The notes under the pieces were generated by a model. The model saw only the letters and a list, made by a program, of their open reading frames with translations, ran no database searches and was not told the DNA's origin. This document shows, one piece after another, positions 53,954-63,091 of a stretch of 64,000 nucleotides of DNA. This stretch comes from Chromobacterium violaceum ATCC 12472. Its GTDB lineage: Bacteria; Pseudomonadota; Gammaproteobacteria; Burkholderiales; Chromobacteriaceae. The position numbers and the translations under genes were made by a program. The DNA lies in contig NC_005085.1 of assembly GCF_000007705.1 (NCBI RefSeq), positions 1,931,752 to 1,995,751 of the forward strand, read 5' to 3'. How positions within the stretch are numbered: the stretch's first letter is position 1; each line of letters opens with the position of its first letter.

Positions 53954-54883
53954 CTATTCCTGCAGCGCCGGGCTGAGCGCCTGGCGCACGCTCTGCTCGT
54001 TCAGCGCCGGCGCGCACAGCTCGATGAAGCGGTAGGCGTAGCTGCGCAGGTAATGGCCGCGGCGTATCGCGATGCGGCTGGTCTGCTGGCCGAACAGCGG
54101 CGGGCCTTCCACCACCTTGACGCCGGCGTCGCGGCGCGGATCCACCGCCATCGAGGCGACGATGCCGACGCCCAGCTCCAGCTCGACATAGGTCTTGATC
54201 ACATCGGCGTCCAGCGCCGCCATCACGATGTCGGGCGCCAGGCCGGCCTCGGCGAAGGTGTTGTCTATCTTGGCCCGGCCGGTGAAACCGTGGTGGTAGG
54301 TGACGATCGGGTGCTCGGCCAGCGCCTCCAGCGTCAGCGGCTCGCGGTGCAGCGGGTGCTCGGGCGGGGCGATCACGCAGTGGTGCCAGCTGTAGTAGGG
54401 GAAGGACACCAGTTCCGGCACTTCGGTCACCGCCTCGGTGGCGATGCCGATATCGGCGTCGCCGGCCAGCAACAGCCGCACCAGCTCCTCCGGGCTGGCC
54501 TGGTGCAGCACCAGGTGCACGCGTGGGAAGGCGCGCTTGAACTCGGTCACCACCTGCGGCAGCGCGTAGCGCGCCTGGGTGTGGGTGGTGGCGATGGTCA
54601 GCTGGCCCTCGTCGCGCAGGCTGAACTGCTGCGCCAGGCGCTTGATGTTGCCGGCGTCCAGCAGCATGCGCTCGACGATGATCAGCAGTTCCTTGCCGGG
54701 ATCGGTCAAGCCGAGGAAGCGTTTGCCCTTGCGGATGAACAGCTCCACGCCCAGCTCGTCCTCCAGGTCCTTGATGTGCTTGCTGACGCCGGACTGCGAG
54801 GTGAACAGCGCGTTGGCCACCTCGGTCAGGTTGAAACCCTGGCGCACGGTTTCGCGGATGATGCGCAGCTGCTGGAAGTTCAT
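53954..54883 (-). CDS. cysB: LysR-type regulator CysB
   Basis: A 309-residue activator of sulfur assimilation. Seen: [45 protein letters not shown] (HTH, split) and the ligand-domain markers [31 protein letters not shown] and TYHHGFTGR, all typical of CysB. It binds O-acetylserine or N-acetylserine and represses or activates in response to sulfide. It overlaps cysA by four bases as the last gene of cysTWA-cysB, so it is made from the operon it likely controls. Confidence 0.93.
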   Translation of the reverse strand: MNFQQLRIIRETVRQGFNLTEVANALFTSQSGVSKHIKDLEDELGVELFIRKGKRFLGLTDPGKELLIIVERMLLDAGNIKRLAQQFSLRDEGQLTIATTHTQARYALPQVVTEFKRAFPRVHLVLHQASPEELVRLLLAGDADIGIATEAVTEVPELVSFPYYSWHHCVIAPPEHPLHREPLTLEALAEHPIVTYHHGFTGRAKIDNTFAEAGLAPDIVMAALDADVIKTYVELELGVGIVASMAVDPRRDAGVKVVEGPPLFGQQTSRIAIRRGHYLRSYAYRFIELCAPALNEQSVRQALSPALQE

Positions 54884-55956
54884 GCTTCGCCTCCTTGCGG
54901 ATCGGCGGCGAACACGCGCGCGGCGCGCGCCTGCAGCCGCACAGCCTGCCCGACGGCGAGCTCGGCCAGCAGCGGCGCGTCGGCCGGCAGTTCGGCGTCG
55001 AAGGATTGGCCGGCCAGTTCGTCGCGGCCCTCCAGTTCGATGCGGGACAGGCCGCCCAGGGTCAGCACCCGCTGCACCCGCGCCGGCAGGCCGGCGCCGT
55101 GTTCCGGCAGAATGGCCAGCTCGTGCGGGCGGATGAAGGCTTCCACCGGCTGGCCGTGCGGCAGCTGGTGGTCGGCGGCCAGAGTCTGGCCGCCGACGGC
55201 CACCGCGCCGGTCGCGCTGACGCCGCGGATGCGGTTGGCGCTGCCGAGGAAACCGTAGACGAAGGCGCTGGCCGGCTGGGAATACACCTCGGCCGGCGAG
55301 CCGATCTGCTCCACCTTACCGTGGTTCATCAGCACCACCCGGTCCGCCACTTCCAGCGCCTCTTCCTGGTCGTGGGTGACGAAGAGGGAGGTGATGTGCA
55401 GCTCGTCGTGCAATTTGCGCAGCCAGCGGCGCAGCTCCTTGCGCACCTTGGCGTCCAGCGCGCCGAACGGCTCGTCCAGCAGTAGCACGCGCGGCTCCAC
55501 CGCCAGCGCGCGGGCCAGGGCGATGCGTTGGCGCTGGCCGCCGGACAGCTGGGCCGGCAGGCGGTCGGCCAGCCAGTCCAGCTGCACCAGGTCGAGCAGC
55601 GCGTGCACCTTGCGCGCGATCTCGGCCTCGGATGGGCGCTCGCGGCGCGGCTTCATCCTGAGGCCGAAGGCGACGTTGTCGAACACCGTCATGTGGCGGA
55701 ACAGCGCGTAGTGCTGGAACACGAAGCCCACCTGGCGTTCGCGCACGTGGGTGGCGGAGGCGTCCTGGCCGTCCAGCAGCACGCGGCCGGCGTCGGCCTG
55801 CTCCAGGCCGGCGATGATGCGCAGCAGTGTGGTTTTCCCGCACCCGGACGGGCCCAGCAGCGCCACCAGCTCGCCGCCGGGGAAGTTGAGGCTGATGTCG
55901 TTCAGCGCGACGAAGTCGCCGAAGGCCTTGCGGATGTTTTCTACTTGTATGCTCAT
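54880..55956 (-). CDS. cysA: Sulfate/thiosulfate ABC transporter ATP-binding protein CysA
   Basis: A 358-residue ATPase. Seen: Walker [12 protein letters not shown] at about 35-45, signature [19 protein letters not shown], Walker [14 protein letters not shown]-loop [14 protein letters not shown], and a C-terminal TOBE-like regulatory domain ([13 protein letters not shown]). The order cysT-cysW-cysA is standard. It ends with a four-base overlap to cysB and starts one base after cysW's stop. Confidence 0.95.
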   Translation of the reverse strand: MSIQVENIRKAFGDFVALNDISLNFPGGELVALLGPSGCGKTTLLRIIAGLEQADAGRVLLDGQDASATHVRERQVGFVFQHYALFRHMTVFDNVAFGLRMKPRRERPSEAEIARKVHALLDLVQLDWLADRLPAQLSGGQRQRIALARALAVEPRVLLLDEPFGALDAKVRKELRRWLRKLHDELHITSLFVTHDQEEALEVADRVVLMNHGKVEQIGSPAEVYSQPASAFVYGFLGSANRIRGVSATGAVAVGGQTLAADHQLPHGQPVEAFIRPHELAILPEHGAGLPARVQRVLTLGGLSRIELEGRDELAGQSFDAELPADAPLLAELAVGQAVRLQARAARVFAADPQGGEA

Positions 55957-55957
55957 C

Positions 55958-56836
55958 TCAGTTTTCCTTGACGCTGCGCCATTCCACCCAGCTCTTCAGC
56001 GCCAGCGTGACCAGGGCCAGCAAGGCCAGCAGGGACGCCACGGCGAAGGCCGCGGCGAAATTGTACTCGTTGTAGAGGATTTCCACGTGCAAAGGCAGGG
56101 TATTGGTTTCGCCGCGGATGTGGCCGGACACCACCGACACCGCGCCGAACTCGCCCATCGCCCGCGCGTTGCTGAGGATCACGCCGTACAGCAGCGCCCA
56201 GCGCACATTCGGCAGGGTCACGTGCCACAGCACCTGCCAGCCGCGCGCGCCCAGCACCACCGCGGCTTCCTCCTCCTCGCGGCCCTGGGCCTCCATCAGC
56301 GGGATCAGCTCGCGGGCGACGAAGGGCACGGTGATGAACAAGGTGGCCAGCACGATGCCGGGCACCGAGAAAATGATCTTGATGCCGTACTCAGCCAGCC
56401 GCGGCCCCAGCCAGCCTTGCTGGCCGAACACCAGCACGAAGATCAGGCCGGCGACCACCGGCGACACCGAGAACGGCAGGTCGATCAGCGTGATCAGCAG
56501 CTGCTTGCCGCGGAAGTCGAAACGGGTGACCGCCCAGGCGGCGGCGATGCCGAAGGCCAGGTTCAGCGGCACCGACACCGCCGCCGCCAGCAGCGTCAGC
56601 CTCACCGCCGCCAGCGCGTCGGGCTCGGACAGCGCGGTCAGATAGGTGCTCCAGCCCTTGGCCAGCGCCTCGGCGAACACGACGAACAGCGGCAGCAGCA
56701 GGAACACGGCGAAAAAGCCCAGCGACAGCGCCAGGATGGTCCACTTGACGGCGCGCGACTCGCGGGTGGCGGCGCGGGATTCCAGTTGCGCGGCCTTGTC
56801 TGTCGCCGGGCGCGGATGGGTGATGGCGGCGCTCAT
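55958..56836 (-). CDS. cysW: Sulfate ABC transporter permease CysW
   Basis: A 292-residue inner-membrane permease with six transmembrane helices. Seen: the EAA-type loop [32 protein letters not shown] (split) which contacts CysA, and [27 protein letters not shown], characteristic of CysW. It overlaps cysT by four bases. Confidence 0.95.
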   Translation of the reverse strand: MSAAITHPRPATDKAAQLESRAATRESRAVKWTILALSLGFFAVFLLLPLFVVFAEALAKGWSTYLTALSEPDALAAVRLTLLAAAVSVPLNLAFGIAAAWAVTRFDFRGKQLLITLIDLPFSVSPVVAGLIFVLVFGQQGWLGPRLAEYGIKIIFSVPGIVLATLFITVPFVARELIPLMEAQGREEEEAAVVLGARGWQVLWHVTLPNVRWALLYGVILSNARAMGEFGAVSVVSGHIRGETNTLPLHVEILYNEYNFAAAFAVASLLALLALVTLALKSWVEWRSVKEN

Positions 56837-57693
56837 CGGGCGCCTCCCGCGCGGCCGTGTCGGCGCGCGCTCCAGAACTGCAGGCCGTTGATCGCCAGCA
56901 ACAGCAGGAAGGACGCGGCCAGCATCACGCTGGCGATGGCGGCGGCGCCGGCGTAGTCGAACTGCTCCAGCTTGCTGATGATCATCAGCGGGGTGATCTC
57001 CGACACCATGGGCACGTTGCCGGCGATGAAGATCACCGAGCCGTACTCGCCGACCGCGCGGGCGAAGGCCAGCGCGAAGCCGGTCAGCAGCGCCGGCTGC
57101 AGCGTGGGCAGGATCACGTGGCGGAAAATCTGCCAGCGGCGCGCGCCCAGGCAGGCCGCGGCCTCCTCCAGCTCGGACTCCAGATCTTCCAGCACCGGCT
57201 GCACCGTGCGCACCACGAAGGGCAGGCCGATGAAGATCAGCGCCACCAGCACGCCCAGCGGGCCAAAAGCCACCTTGACGCCCAGCGGCTCCAGGTATCG
57301 GCCCAGCCAGCCGTTGCCGGCGTACAGCGCGGTCAGCGCGATACCGGCCACCGCTGTCGGCAGCGCGAACGGCAGGTCCACCAGCGCGTCCACCAGCCGC
57401 TTGCCGGGAAAGCGGTAGCGGGTCAGCGACCAGGCCAGCAGCAGGCCGAACACGCTGTTGATGGCGGCCGCCGCCAGCGCCATGCCGAAGCTGAGCCGGT
57501 AGGACGCCAGCACCCGCGGCGAAGCGGCGGCCTGCCAGAAGCTTTCCAGCGGCTGGCCGGCGGCGCGCAAGGCCACCGCGGCCAGCGGAATCAGCACCAG
57601 CAGCGACAGATAGCTGACGGTGAAGCCCAGCGACAGGCTGAAGCCGGGCAGGACGCGGGGCGGGCGGGGTGGCGGAGCGAGTGTCGCTGACAT
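56833..57693 (-). CDS. cysT: Sulfate ABC transporter permease CysT (CysU)
   Basis: A 286-residue permease pairing with CysW. Seen: LDLPFALPTAVAGIALT-like segment (VDLPFALPTAVAGIALTALY), the EAA loop EEAAACLGARRWQIFRHVILP, and GSVIFIAGNVPMVSEITPL, diagnostic for CysT. The ATG at 57693 is chosen; a TTG four codons upstream is possible. It is the first gene of the cysTWA-cysB operon. The substrate-binding gene sbp lies about 550 bases upstream on the same strand, past the unusual structured gap. Confidence 0.93.
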   Translation of the reverse strand: MSATLAPPPRPPRVLPGFSLSLGFTVSYLSLLVLIPLAAVALRAAGQPLESFWQAAASPRVLASYRLSFGMALAAAAINSVFGLLLAWSLTRYRFPGKRLVDALVDLPFALPTAVAGIALTALYAGNGWLGRYLEPLGVKVAFGPLGVLVALIFIGLPFVVRTVQPVLEDLESELEEAAACLGARRWQIFRHVILPTLQPALLTGFALAFARAVGEYGSVIFIAGNVPMVSEITPLMIISKLEQFDYAGAAAIASVMLAASFLLLLAINGLQFWSARRHGRAGGAR

Positions 57694-57740
57694 CGTGGAT
57701 TCCAATTCATATAACCGAATAAACGATATCCGTGAGGGTC

Positions 57741-57776
57741 TTATTCTGAAAATAAGTATTTCTTCAATGCTTATTC
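57741..57776 (-). promoter_or_regulatory. Possible CysB binding region upstream of cysT
   Basis: An AT-rich patch with TTATTC at 57741-57746 and 57771-57776 and an oppositely oriented AATAAG at 57751-57756. CysB sites in other bacteria have similar TTATTC-type repeats. A promoter for cysT should lie here. No binding data. Confidence 0.4.
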
Positions 57777-57899
57777 GATATTATGCAAAGTGGGCGACGG
57801 ACGAAACAAAACCGTCCGGCGGAGGGGGCGGTTGGAGAGTATTGGACGTCCAGGTGTTTGTTTACGATCTGACTGGTTTTGAATCCGCTGCGCGGATGA

Positions 57900-58235
57900 T
57901 GGTTGTGATTGCCGGGGCTGCCCGGTGGGCAGGGAGGGGATATTTGCTTGGCGGTACGGCCTAAGCAGATATCCCGGCCACCCTCAAGCCTGGCCTTCGG
58001 CTTCCCGCCGGGTCCCGTCAGGTCCGAGGCGCGGCTGAACTCTCTGCGTGCGAATCCATCACTGGGCGAGGCAAGACCTCGCACGTAGGGATTCGCTCAG
58101 CGATGCGCGCTAACGTCGCGGGGCTCAAACATGCAGCCGCTTAAGACCTCGGGCCTGCCACCCGTCGGCAGGCTAGAAGGGACCTGGGCGCGTCGGATGC
58201 GTGGCTGCTTTTCTCAAGCCCGGAAGTTACTGTCA
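57900..58235. other. Unidentified region rich in inverted repeats (candidate structured RNA or element remnant)
   Basis: No protein gene. Seen: stem CTGCCC/GGGCAG (57918-57932); a 39-base imperfect hairpin from GGGATAT (57937-57943) to ATATCCC (57969-57975) with the inner TGCTTGGC/GCCTAAGCA pairing; nested stems GCGAATCC (58050-58057)/GGATTCGC (58089-58096) around GCGAGG (58066-58071)/CCTCGC (58077-58082); and GCCTGCC (58153-58159)/GGCAGGC (58167-58173). AAGACCTCG occurs twice and CTCAAGCC flanks both ends. It does not match RNase P, tmRNA, 6S or a riboswitch that I recognise. It separates sbp from cysT. Confidence 0.55.
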
Positions 58236-58239
58236 TGCC

Positions 58240-59235
58240 TCAGCGCGCGACGATCTGGTCGAACACGCCGCCGTCGGCGAAGTGAGTCTTCTGCGCCTTC
58301 TGCCAGCCGCCGAAAGTCTGGTCGATGGTGAACAGCTTCACCTTGCTGAACTGGCCGGCGTATTTGGCCGCCACCTGCGGATCGCGCGGGCGGTAGTAGT
58401 GCTTGGCCGCCAGGGCCTGGCCCTCCGGGCTGTACAGGTATCTCAGGTAGGCTTCGGCCACCTTGCGGGTGCCGCGCTTGTCCGCCACCTTGTCGACCAC
58501 GCTAACCGGCGGTTCGGCCAGGATGGAGACGGACGGCGTGACGATGTCGAACTTGTCCGGCCCCAGCTCCTTGGTTGCCAGGAAGGCTTCGTTCTCCCAG
58601 GACAGCAGCACGTCGCCGATGCCGCGCTGGGTGAAGGTGATCAGCGAGCCGCGCGCGCCCGAGTCCAGCACCTTGACGTTGCCGTACAATTTCTTGACGA
58701 AGTCCTTGGCCTTGGCGTCGTTGCCGCCGGGCTGCTTCAGCGCGTAGCCCCAGGCCGCCAGGTAGTTCCAGCGCGCGCCGCCGCCGGTTTTCGGGTTCGG
58801 CGTCACCACCTCCACGCCGGATTTGACCAGGTCGTTCCAGTCCTTGATGTGCTTGGGGTTGCCCTTGCGTACCAGGAACACGATGGTGGACGAGTACGGC
58901 GACGCGTTATTGGGCAGCCGCTGTTGCCAGTTGGGCGCGATGGTCTTGGCCTGGCTGGCGATCTCGTCGATGTCGTAGGCCAGCGCCAGCGTCACCACAT
59001 CGGCCTCCAGCCCGTCTATCACCGAGCGCGCCTGCTTGCCGGAACCGCCGTGCGATTGCTTGACGGCGACGGTCTCGCCGGTCTTGGCCTTCCAGTATTT
59101 GGCGAAGGCGGCGTTGTAGTCCTGGTAGAGCTCGCGCGTCGGGTCGTAGGAGACGTTGAGCAGGGTGACCTCGGCGAAGGCGGAGGCGCTGCCGGCGAGC
59201 AACAGGGCGATGGCGAGGCGGTGCAGGGGGCGCAT
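58240..59235 (-). CDS. sbp: Periplasmic sulfate-binding protein
   Basis: A 331-residue exported protein. Seen: signal peptide [20 protein letters not shown], then [49 protein letters not shown] (split) and [20 protein letters not shown], diagnostic of the Sbp/CysP family. It delivers sulfate or thiosulfate to CysTWA. The ATG at 59235 is placed just before the signal peptide; a longer in-frame start would add 39 untypical residues. It is transcribed toward cysT. Confidence 0.94.
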   Translation of the reverse strand: MRPLHRLAIALLLAGSASAFAEVTLLNVSYDPTRELYQDYNAAFAKYWKAKTGETVAVKQSHGGSGKQARSVIDGLEADVVTLALAYDIDEIASQAKTIAPNWQQRLPNNASPYSSTIVFLVRKGNPKHIKDWNDLVKSGVEVVTPNPKTGGGARWNYLAAWGYALKQPGGNDAKAKDFVKKLYGNVKVLDSGARGSLITFTQRGIGDVLLSWENEAFLATKELGPDKFDIVTPSVSILAEPPVSVVDKVADKRGTRKVAEAYLRYLYSPEGQALAAKHYYRPRDPQVAAKYAGQFSKVKLFTIDQTFGGWQKAQKTHFADGGVFDQIVAR

Positions 59236-59446
59236 GGTCTTGTTTCCCGTGATGGTGAATGTTTCGATAGAGGGCACTGTAGGCGGGGCCGGATGGCGGC
59301 GGGAAACAAGAAAATCTGCAATCGATATCGAAAATACGGCAAAGGCCGGCATTCCGGAAAAACAGATAGGCTTATCGGCAAATCGTATATGACCTTGTCA
59401 CGGCCGGGACTATAGTTGCGCCAATTCCACTACCCGGGGTCCGGTC

Positions 59447-60322
59447 ATGAAACGATTCAAGCCCGCCAAAACCCTGCCGGCCGGCTTCACGCCCGCGATG
59501 CTGGCCGCCTGTCAGCAGTTGCTGCAGCAGGAAGGCGTGCAGGTGAAGCTGCAGTGGAACGAACAGGAAATCTTCGCCAGCTTCGACGGCTGGTGGCTGT
59601 GCAGCAGCTTCATTCCGCAGGCTCGTGTGCGAGACGGCCGCTGCCAGTTGCTGCAATACGCGGCGCGGCTGCGCATCTTCGGCCAGTTCGGCCAGGCGCT
59701 GCCGGCCAATTGGCTGTTCGCGATGAATTACGGCGAAACCAAGGCGGTGGCGCTGCTCAAGCTGATCCGCGTGCTGCACGTGCTCAACCACCTGGGGCGC
59801 AATGGCCGCCACCTGCCGCTGCGGATAGACGTCGACCCGCGCATCTGCCACGCCTACAGCGACCGCATCGTCGATTTCACCGCCCGCCTGCTGGAAACGC
59901 TGGAGTTTCCGGCCAACCAGGCGCAGATGCTGCTGTTCCTGGACGAGCGCACCAGCGATCTGGGCTTGTCGTTGCTGCGGCGCTACCGCCAGCACGGCCA
60001 TCGGCTGGGGTTGGGCGATTTCGGCGCCGGAGGGCAGGACTTGCTGAGGCTATGGCGGCTGGAGCCGGACGGCCTGGCGCTGGCGCCGCGCTTCATGAGC
60101 CGCGCGGTGATGTATCCCCGCGTGCGCGACCAGTTGCTGTTGCTGGCGCCGCAGCTGGTGGAGCAGGGCTTCGCGCTGGCGGTGGAGGACATCGTCTGCC
60201 AGAACATGCTGGGCCTGGCGCAGCGGATGGGCGCGGAGCACTGTTCGGGGCCGCTGCTGTCGGAACGGTTGAAGCGGCAGCGAGCGGCGCGGGAAGTGGA
60301 TTTGTCCAATATCGCCTGTTAG
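59447..60322 (+). CDS. Degenerate EAL-domain-like protein
   Basis: A 291-residue cytosolic protein. The C-terminal two-thirds is EAL-like in pattern: LRIDVDPRICHAYSDRIVDF, then HGHRLGLGDFGAGGQDLLRLWRLEPDGLALAPRF (split), matching the DDFGxGxxSLxxL..xxxxKID segment of c-di-GMP phosphodiesterases. The EAL motif itself, the second Asp of DD and the KID lysine are missing, so it should lack phosphodiesterase activity. It may bind a ligand or protein partner. The ATG at 59447 has no strong site (GGTCC). Alone in its transcript, divergent from sbp. Confidence 0.6.
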   Translation: MKRFKPAKTLPAGFTPAMLAACQQLLQQEGVQVKLQWNEQEIFASFDGWWLCSSFIPQARVRDGRCQLLQYAARLRIFGQFGQALPANWLFAMNYGETKAVALLKLIRVLHVLNHLGRNGRHLPLRIDVDPRICHAYSDRIVDFTARLLETLEFPANQAQMLLFLDERTSDLGLSLLRRYRQHGHRLGLGDFGAGGQDLLRLWRLEPDGLALAPRFMSRAVMYPRVRDQLLLLAPQLVEQGFALAVEDIVCQNMLGLAQRMGAEHCSGPLLSERLKRQRAAREVDLSNIAC

Positions 60323-60374
60323 GATATTGGCATTTTCGATCGTTCGGTCGAGTGCGTATCCAAAAGGGTGAACA

Positions 60375-60572
60375 ATGAAACAACTGGCATTGGCGACGAT
60401 GTGCGCATTGGGTTTGTCCGCCTGCGTGATCGGCAACACCGACGGCTACCGCGACGCGGCCCAGCTGCAGCGGATGACCGACCAGGCGCTGAAGACTTGC
60501 GGCCAGGGCAAGGTCAAGTCGGTCAGCTACAGCAGCTTCACCTGCGCAAACGGCGACGTGGCGGCGAAGTAG
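60375..60572 (+). CDS. Small lipoprotein of unknown function
   Basis: A 65-residue precursor. The signal MKQLALATMCALGLSAC ends with the lipobox LSAC (Cys17); the mature part of about 48 residues has two further cysteines (TCGQGK, FTCANG) that could form a disulfide. The reading frame ends one base before the start of the GNAT gene, so it is likely co-transcribed. No family recognised. Confidence 0.7.
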   Translation: MKQLALATMCALGLSACVIGNTDGYRDAAQLQRMTDQALKTCGQGKVKSVSYSSFTCANGDVAAK

Positions 60573-60573
60573 C

Positions 60574-61551
60574 ATGGCGCTTGCTGCGGTGAACGGCGGG
60601 CTGTCGATCCGTCTGTTGAGCGCCGCCGACGCCGATGCCTACCAGGCGATCCGCGTCGCGGCGGCCAGCCACGATCCGGCGTCCATCCACGCCGATGCCG
60701 CCGAAATCGCCGCGCTGAGCCGGGAGGCCGTCCAGAGTCAGATCGAGCCAGGCGACGCGCAGCGGACGCTGGGGGCTTTCAGCGGCGGGGAACTGGTCGG
60801 CGTCGCCGCGCTGCGGCGCGATGTCCGGGCCAGAGTCCGCCATCGCGCGACGGTGCAGGGCGTGTTCACCCGGCCGGAGTGCCGCGGCAAGGGGGTGGCG
60901 CGCGGCCTGATGCAGGCGCTGCTGGACCAGGCCGCCAAGCTGCCCGGGCTGGTGTCGCTGGAGTTGGCGGTGCATGCGGACAACGCGCCGGCCAAGGCGA
61001 TGTACCAGTCGTTCGGCTTCCGCCGCGTGGGCCTGATACCCGGCGCGGTCATGCTGGATGGCCGCAGCCTGGACGAAGTGTTGATGCAGCGTCCATTATT
61101 CTTCTCATCTCCCGCCGTCCTTCCCGGCCCGACCTCAGGCGGCGGCGATTACGCCTTGATCGAAGCGACGCCGGATGTCGACACCTACCGCCGCTTGCGG
61201 GCCGAGTCCGGCCTCAGCCCCAAGACCGAGGAGGCCGCCCGCCGCGGGCTGGCCGGCACGCTGTTCGCGGTGCAGCTGCGCCATGCCGGAGAAACCGTCG
61301 GCATGGGCCGCTTGATCGGCGACGGCGGCAGTTTCTACCAGGTGGTCGATATCGCCGTGTTGCCGGCGCATCAGGGCCGGGGGCTGGGCAAGCGCATCAT
61401 GGCGGCCATTCGCGGCCACATCGACCGCGAGCTGCCGGTTAGCGCCTACGTCAGCTTGATCGCCGACGGCGACGCCAAACATTTGTACGCCCAGTTCGGT
61501 TTCGAGCCGACCGCGCCGCGGTCGGAAGGCATGGCGCTGTTCAAGCGCTGA
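60574..61551 (+). CDS. Tandem GNAT acetyltransferase (two fused domains)
   Basis: A 325-residue protein with two GNAT domains. Domain 1 (about 10-165) has VQGVFTRPECRGKGVARGLM and AVHADNAPAKAMYQSFGFRRVG. Domain 2 (about 190-325) has VVDIAVLPAHQGRGLGKRIM and LYAQFGFEPT. Both keep the R/Q-x-x-G-x-G/A acetyl-CoA loop, so both could be active. Either the substrates differ or one domain is regulatory; unknown. It begins one base after the lipoprotein stop. Confidence 0.82.
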   Translation: MALAAVNGGLSIRLLSAADADAYQAIRVAAASHDPASIHADAAEIAALSREAVQSQIEPGDAQRTLGAFSGGELVGVAALRRDVRARVRHRATVQGVFTRPECRGKGVARGLMQALLDQAAKLPGLVSLELAVHADNAPAKAMYQSFGFRRVGLIPGAVMLDGRSLDEVLMQRPLFFSSPAVLPGPTSGGGDYALIEATPDVDTYRRLRAESGLSPKTEEAARRGLAGTLFAVQLRHAGETVGMGRLIGDGGSFYQVVDIAVLPAHQGRGLGKRIMAAIRGHIDRELPVSAYVSLIADGDAKHLYAQFGFEPTAPRSEGMALFKR

Positions 61552-61658
61552 CCCCGCCGTCTGCGGGCGCGGCAGCGCAATGCCGCGCGCGGCGATACCT
61601 TCTCCTTCGAGGCGACGCCGGCGATGTTCGGCGCGATGGCGGCAGCGATCGCCACCGG

Positions 61659-62321
61659 CTAGCTTGCCGGGCGCATTCCCTCGTAGCACAGGCGCGCGGC
61701 GGCCCGGACGCGGGCGCGCAGGGCGGCGTCGACGCCGGGGGCGGCCAGGCCTAGCGCCATCTGCCGCAATGGTTCGGCGATGGCCATCGCCAGCAGCAAC
61801 TCGGCGCAGGTGGCCGGATCGTCCATCCTCAGCAGGCCGCGGCGCTGCCGCTCGGCCAGCCAGTTCGCCAGCAGCGACGCGCTGTGGCGGACGCCGTGTC
61901 CGGCATAGGTCGCCAAGGCCTGCTCGCGGCCGGGAAAGTCGTTGATCAGCAGCTTGAACATGCCCACCGCCTCCGCCGACAGCACCCGTTCGGCGAGTGC
62001 CAGCAGCAGCGCTTCCAGCGCTTGCGGCAAATCCTGCCCCTCGTCCTGCGGCATGGCCACCGCGCCGGCCAGCCCCGCCGTCCAGTCGTCTACGATGGCC
62101 GCCAGCAGCCGTTCCCGATTGTCGGCGAAACGATACACCGTCTTCTTGGCCACGCCGGCGCGCTTGGCCACCGCTTCTATGCTCAGGGCCCGGTAGCCAT
62201 CTTCCAGCAGCAGCTCGGTCGCGGCTTGCAACACCTGGCGGCGCAAGTCCTGTTCCGGAACGGCCGGGCGGCCGCGCGGCCGGGAAAGGGGGATGGGTGA
62301 AAGATCAGATGCGCTTGACAT
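61659..62321 (-). CDS. TetR family transcriptional regulator
   Basis: A 220-residue repressor. Seen: N-terminal HTH LEDGYRALSIEAVAKRAGVAKKTVYRFADNRERLLAAIV (split), then a helical ligand domain. A disordered 20-residue start (SSASDLSPIPLSRPRGRP) precedes it. It is divergent from the PhlG-like hydrolase gene and shares a 95-base promoter holding a palindrome. In Pseudomonas, phlG is likewise controlled by adjacent TetR regulators (PhlF, PhlH). The ligand is unknown. Confidence 0.85.
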   Translation of the reverse strand: MSSASDLSPIPLSRPRGRPAVPEQDLRRQVLQAATELLLEDGYRALSIEAVAKRAGVAKKTVYRFADNRERLLAAIVDDWTAGLAGAVAMPQDEGQDLPQALEALLLALAERVLSAEAVGMFKLLINDFPGREQALATYAGHGVRHSASLLANWLAERQRRGLLRMDDPATCAELLLAMAIAEPLRQMALGLAAPGVDAALRARVRAAARLCYEGMRPAS

Positions 62322-62345
62322 GGCTTCTCATGTTGCTTGAATATG

Positions 62346-62362
62346 GAAACGTATATCGTTTC
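62346..62362. promoter_or_regulatory. Probable TetR operator
   Basis: GAAACG-TATAT-CGTTTC, a 6-bp dyad around a five-base AT core, in the divergent TetR/PhlG-like promoter, 24 bases upstream of the TetR start and 53 bases before the hydrolase start. Confidence 0.7.
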
Positions 62363-62415
62363 TTAAATTGCGCGCCTAGGGTCGGACCAGGCGCTCCAAC
62401 GACAAGGAGTTTACT

Positions 62416-63087
62416 GTGAACGCTCAGAATCGGATATCCAGCCATGACGAGCTGCTGTCGCCGCGCCCGCTGCCGCTGGAAACCGGCATCCGCCGGCTGG
62501 ACGACGGCCGCCTGCTGGTGGCGGTGAGAACCGAGCTGCCAGGCTGCGCCGGCAGGATGCTGGAGTGGTGGTTCAAATTTTTCGAGACCACCCAGCACAT
62601 CCGCTGGTGGCATCCGCACGACCATCACCGGATGCATGGCTGGGATAAGCAATGGCGGCGAGGCGAGAGCTATGTCGGCGCTTGCGTGCGCGCGGAGGAG
62701 TCGCTGGGCGACTTTCCGCCGGTGACGGCGGCGCTGAAGTTTCACGAGCCGGCAGATTTTTTCTCGGCCGACGCGCTGGCGCAGGCAAGACGCCAGCAGG
62801 CGGTGTCCGGGCTGGTGTGCGCCCGGATCGCTTTCGGCGACGAGCCGCGCTTGGCGGCCGACGGCGATCCGCAGGATGGCGAAATGATCCACCTGGTGCG
62901 CGACAAGCCGCAAGGCGCGGTGCTGCGCAGCCGCTTTGTGCTGGGCGGGGAGTCGCCGGTGCCGAACGAGTTGGGTTTAGGGCTGATGCAGCATTGTTAC
63001 AACGAGTTCAGCAGCCTGGCGCGCTTCTTGCCGTCCTTGTATTACGGCGAGCACGCCAACGGCGAGAAGGGGCCGCTGGCATGGTGA
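62416..63087 (+). CDS. PhlG-like C-C bond hydrolase (DAPG hydrolase family)
   Basis: A 223-residue protein resembling 2,4-diacetylphloroglucinol hydrolase, a zinc enzyme that cleaves an acyl group from the aromatic ring. Seen: MLEWWFKFFETTQHIRWWHPHDHHRM (split) and GLMQHCYNEFSSLARFLP, where H-x3-E supplies the last two zinc ligands of PhlG. It begins with GTG after AAGGAG. It is shorter than Pseudomonas PhlG (about 290 residues) and no DAPG synthesis genes are in the window, so it may be for detoxification. Divergent TetR gene likely controls it. Family assignment by motif only. Confidence 0.7.
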   Translation: MNAQNRISSHDELLSPRPLPLETGIRRLDDGRLLVAVRTELPGCAGRMLEWWFKFFETTQHIRWWHPHDHHRMHGWDKQWRRGESYVGACVRAEESLGDFPPVTAALKFHEPADFFSADALAQARRQQAVSGLVCARIAFGDEPRLAADGDPQDGEMIHLVRDKPQGAVLRSRFVLGGESPVPNELGLGLMQHCYNEFSSLARFLPSLYYGEHANGEKGPLAW

Positions 63088-63091
63088 GGCT

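Noticed and set aside
57620-57964. Short frame in the cysT-sbp gap as a possible gene
   Set aside because: No ribosome-binding site, no similarity, and it overlaps the cysT start and the hairpin region.
57900-58235. RNase P RNA, tmRNA or 6S RNA
   Set aside because: The conserved RNase P segment (GAGGAAAGTCC type), a tmRNA T-arm/acceptor pair and the 6S central bubble pattern were all looked for on both strands by eye and not found.
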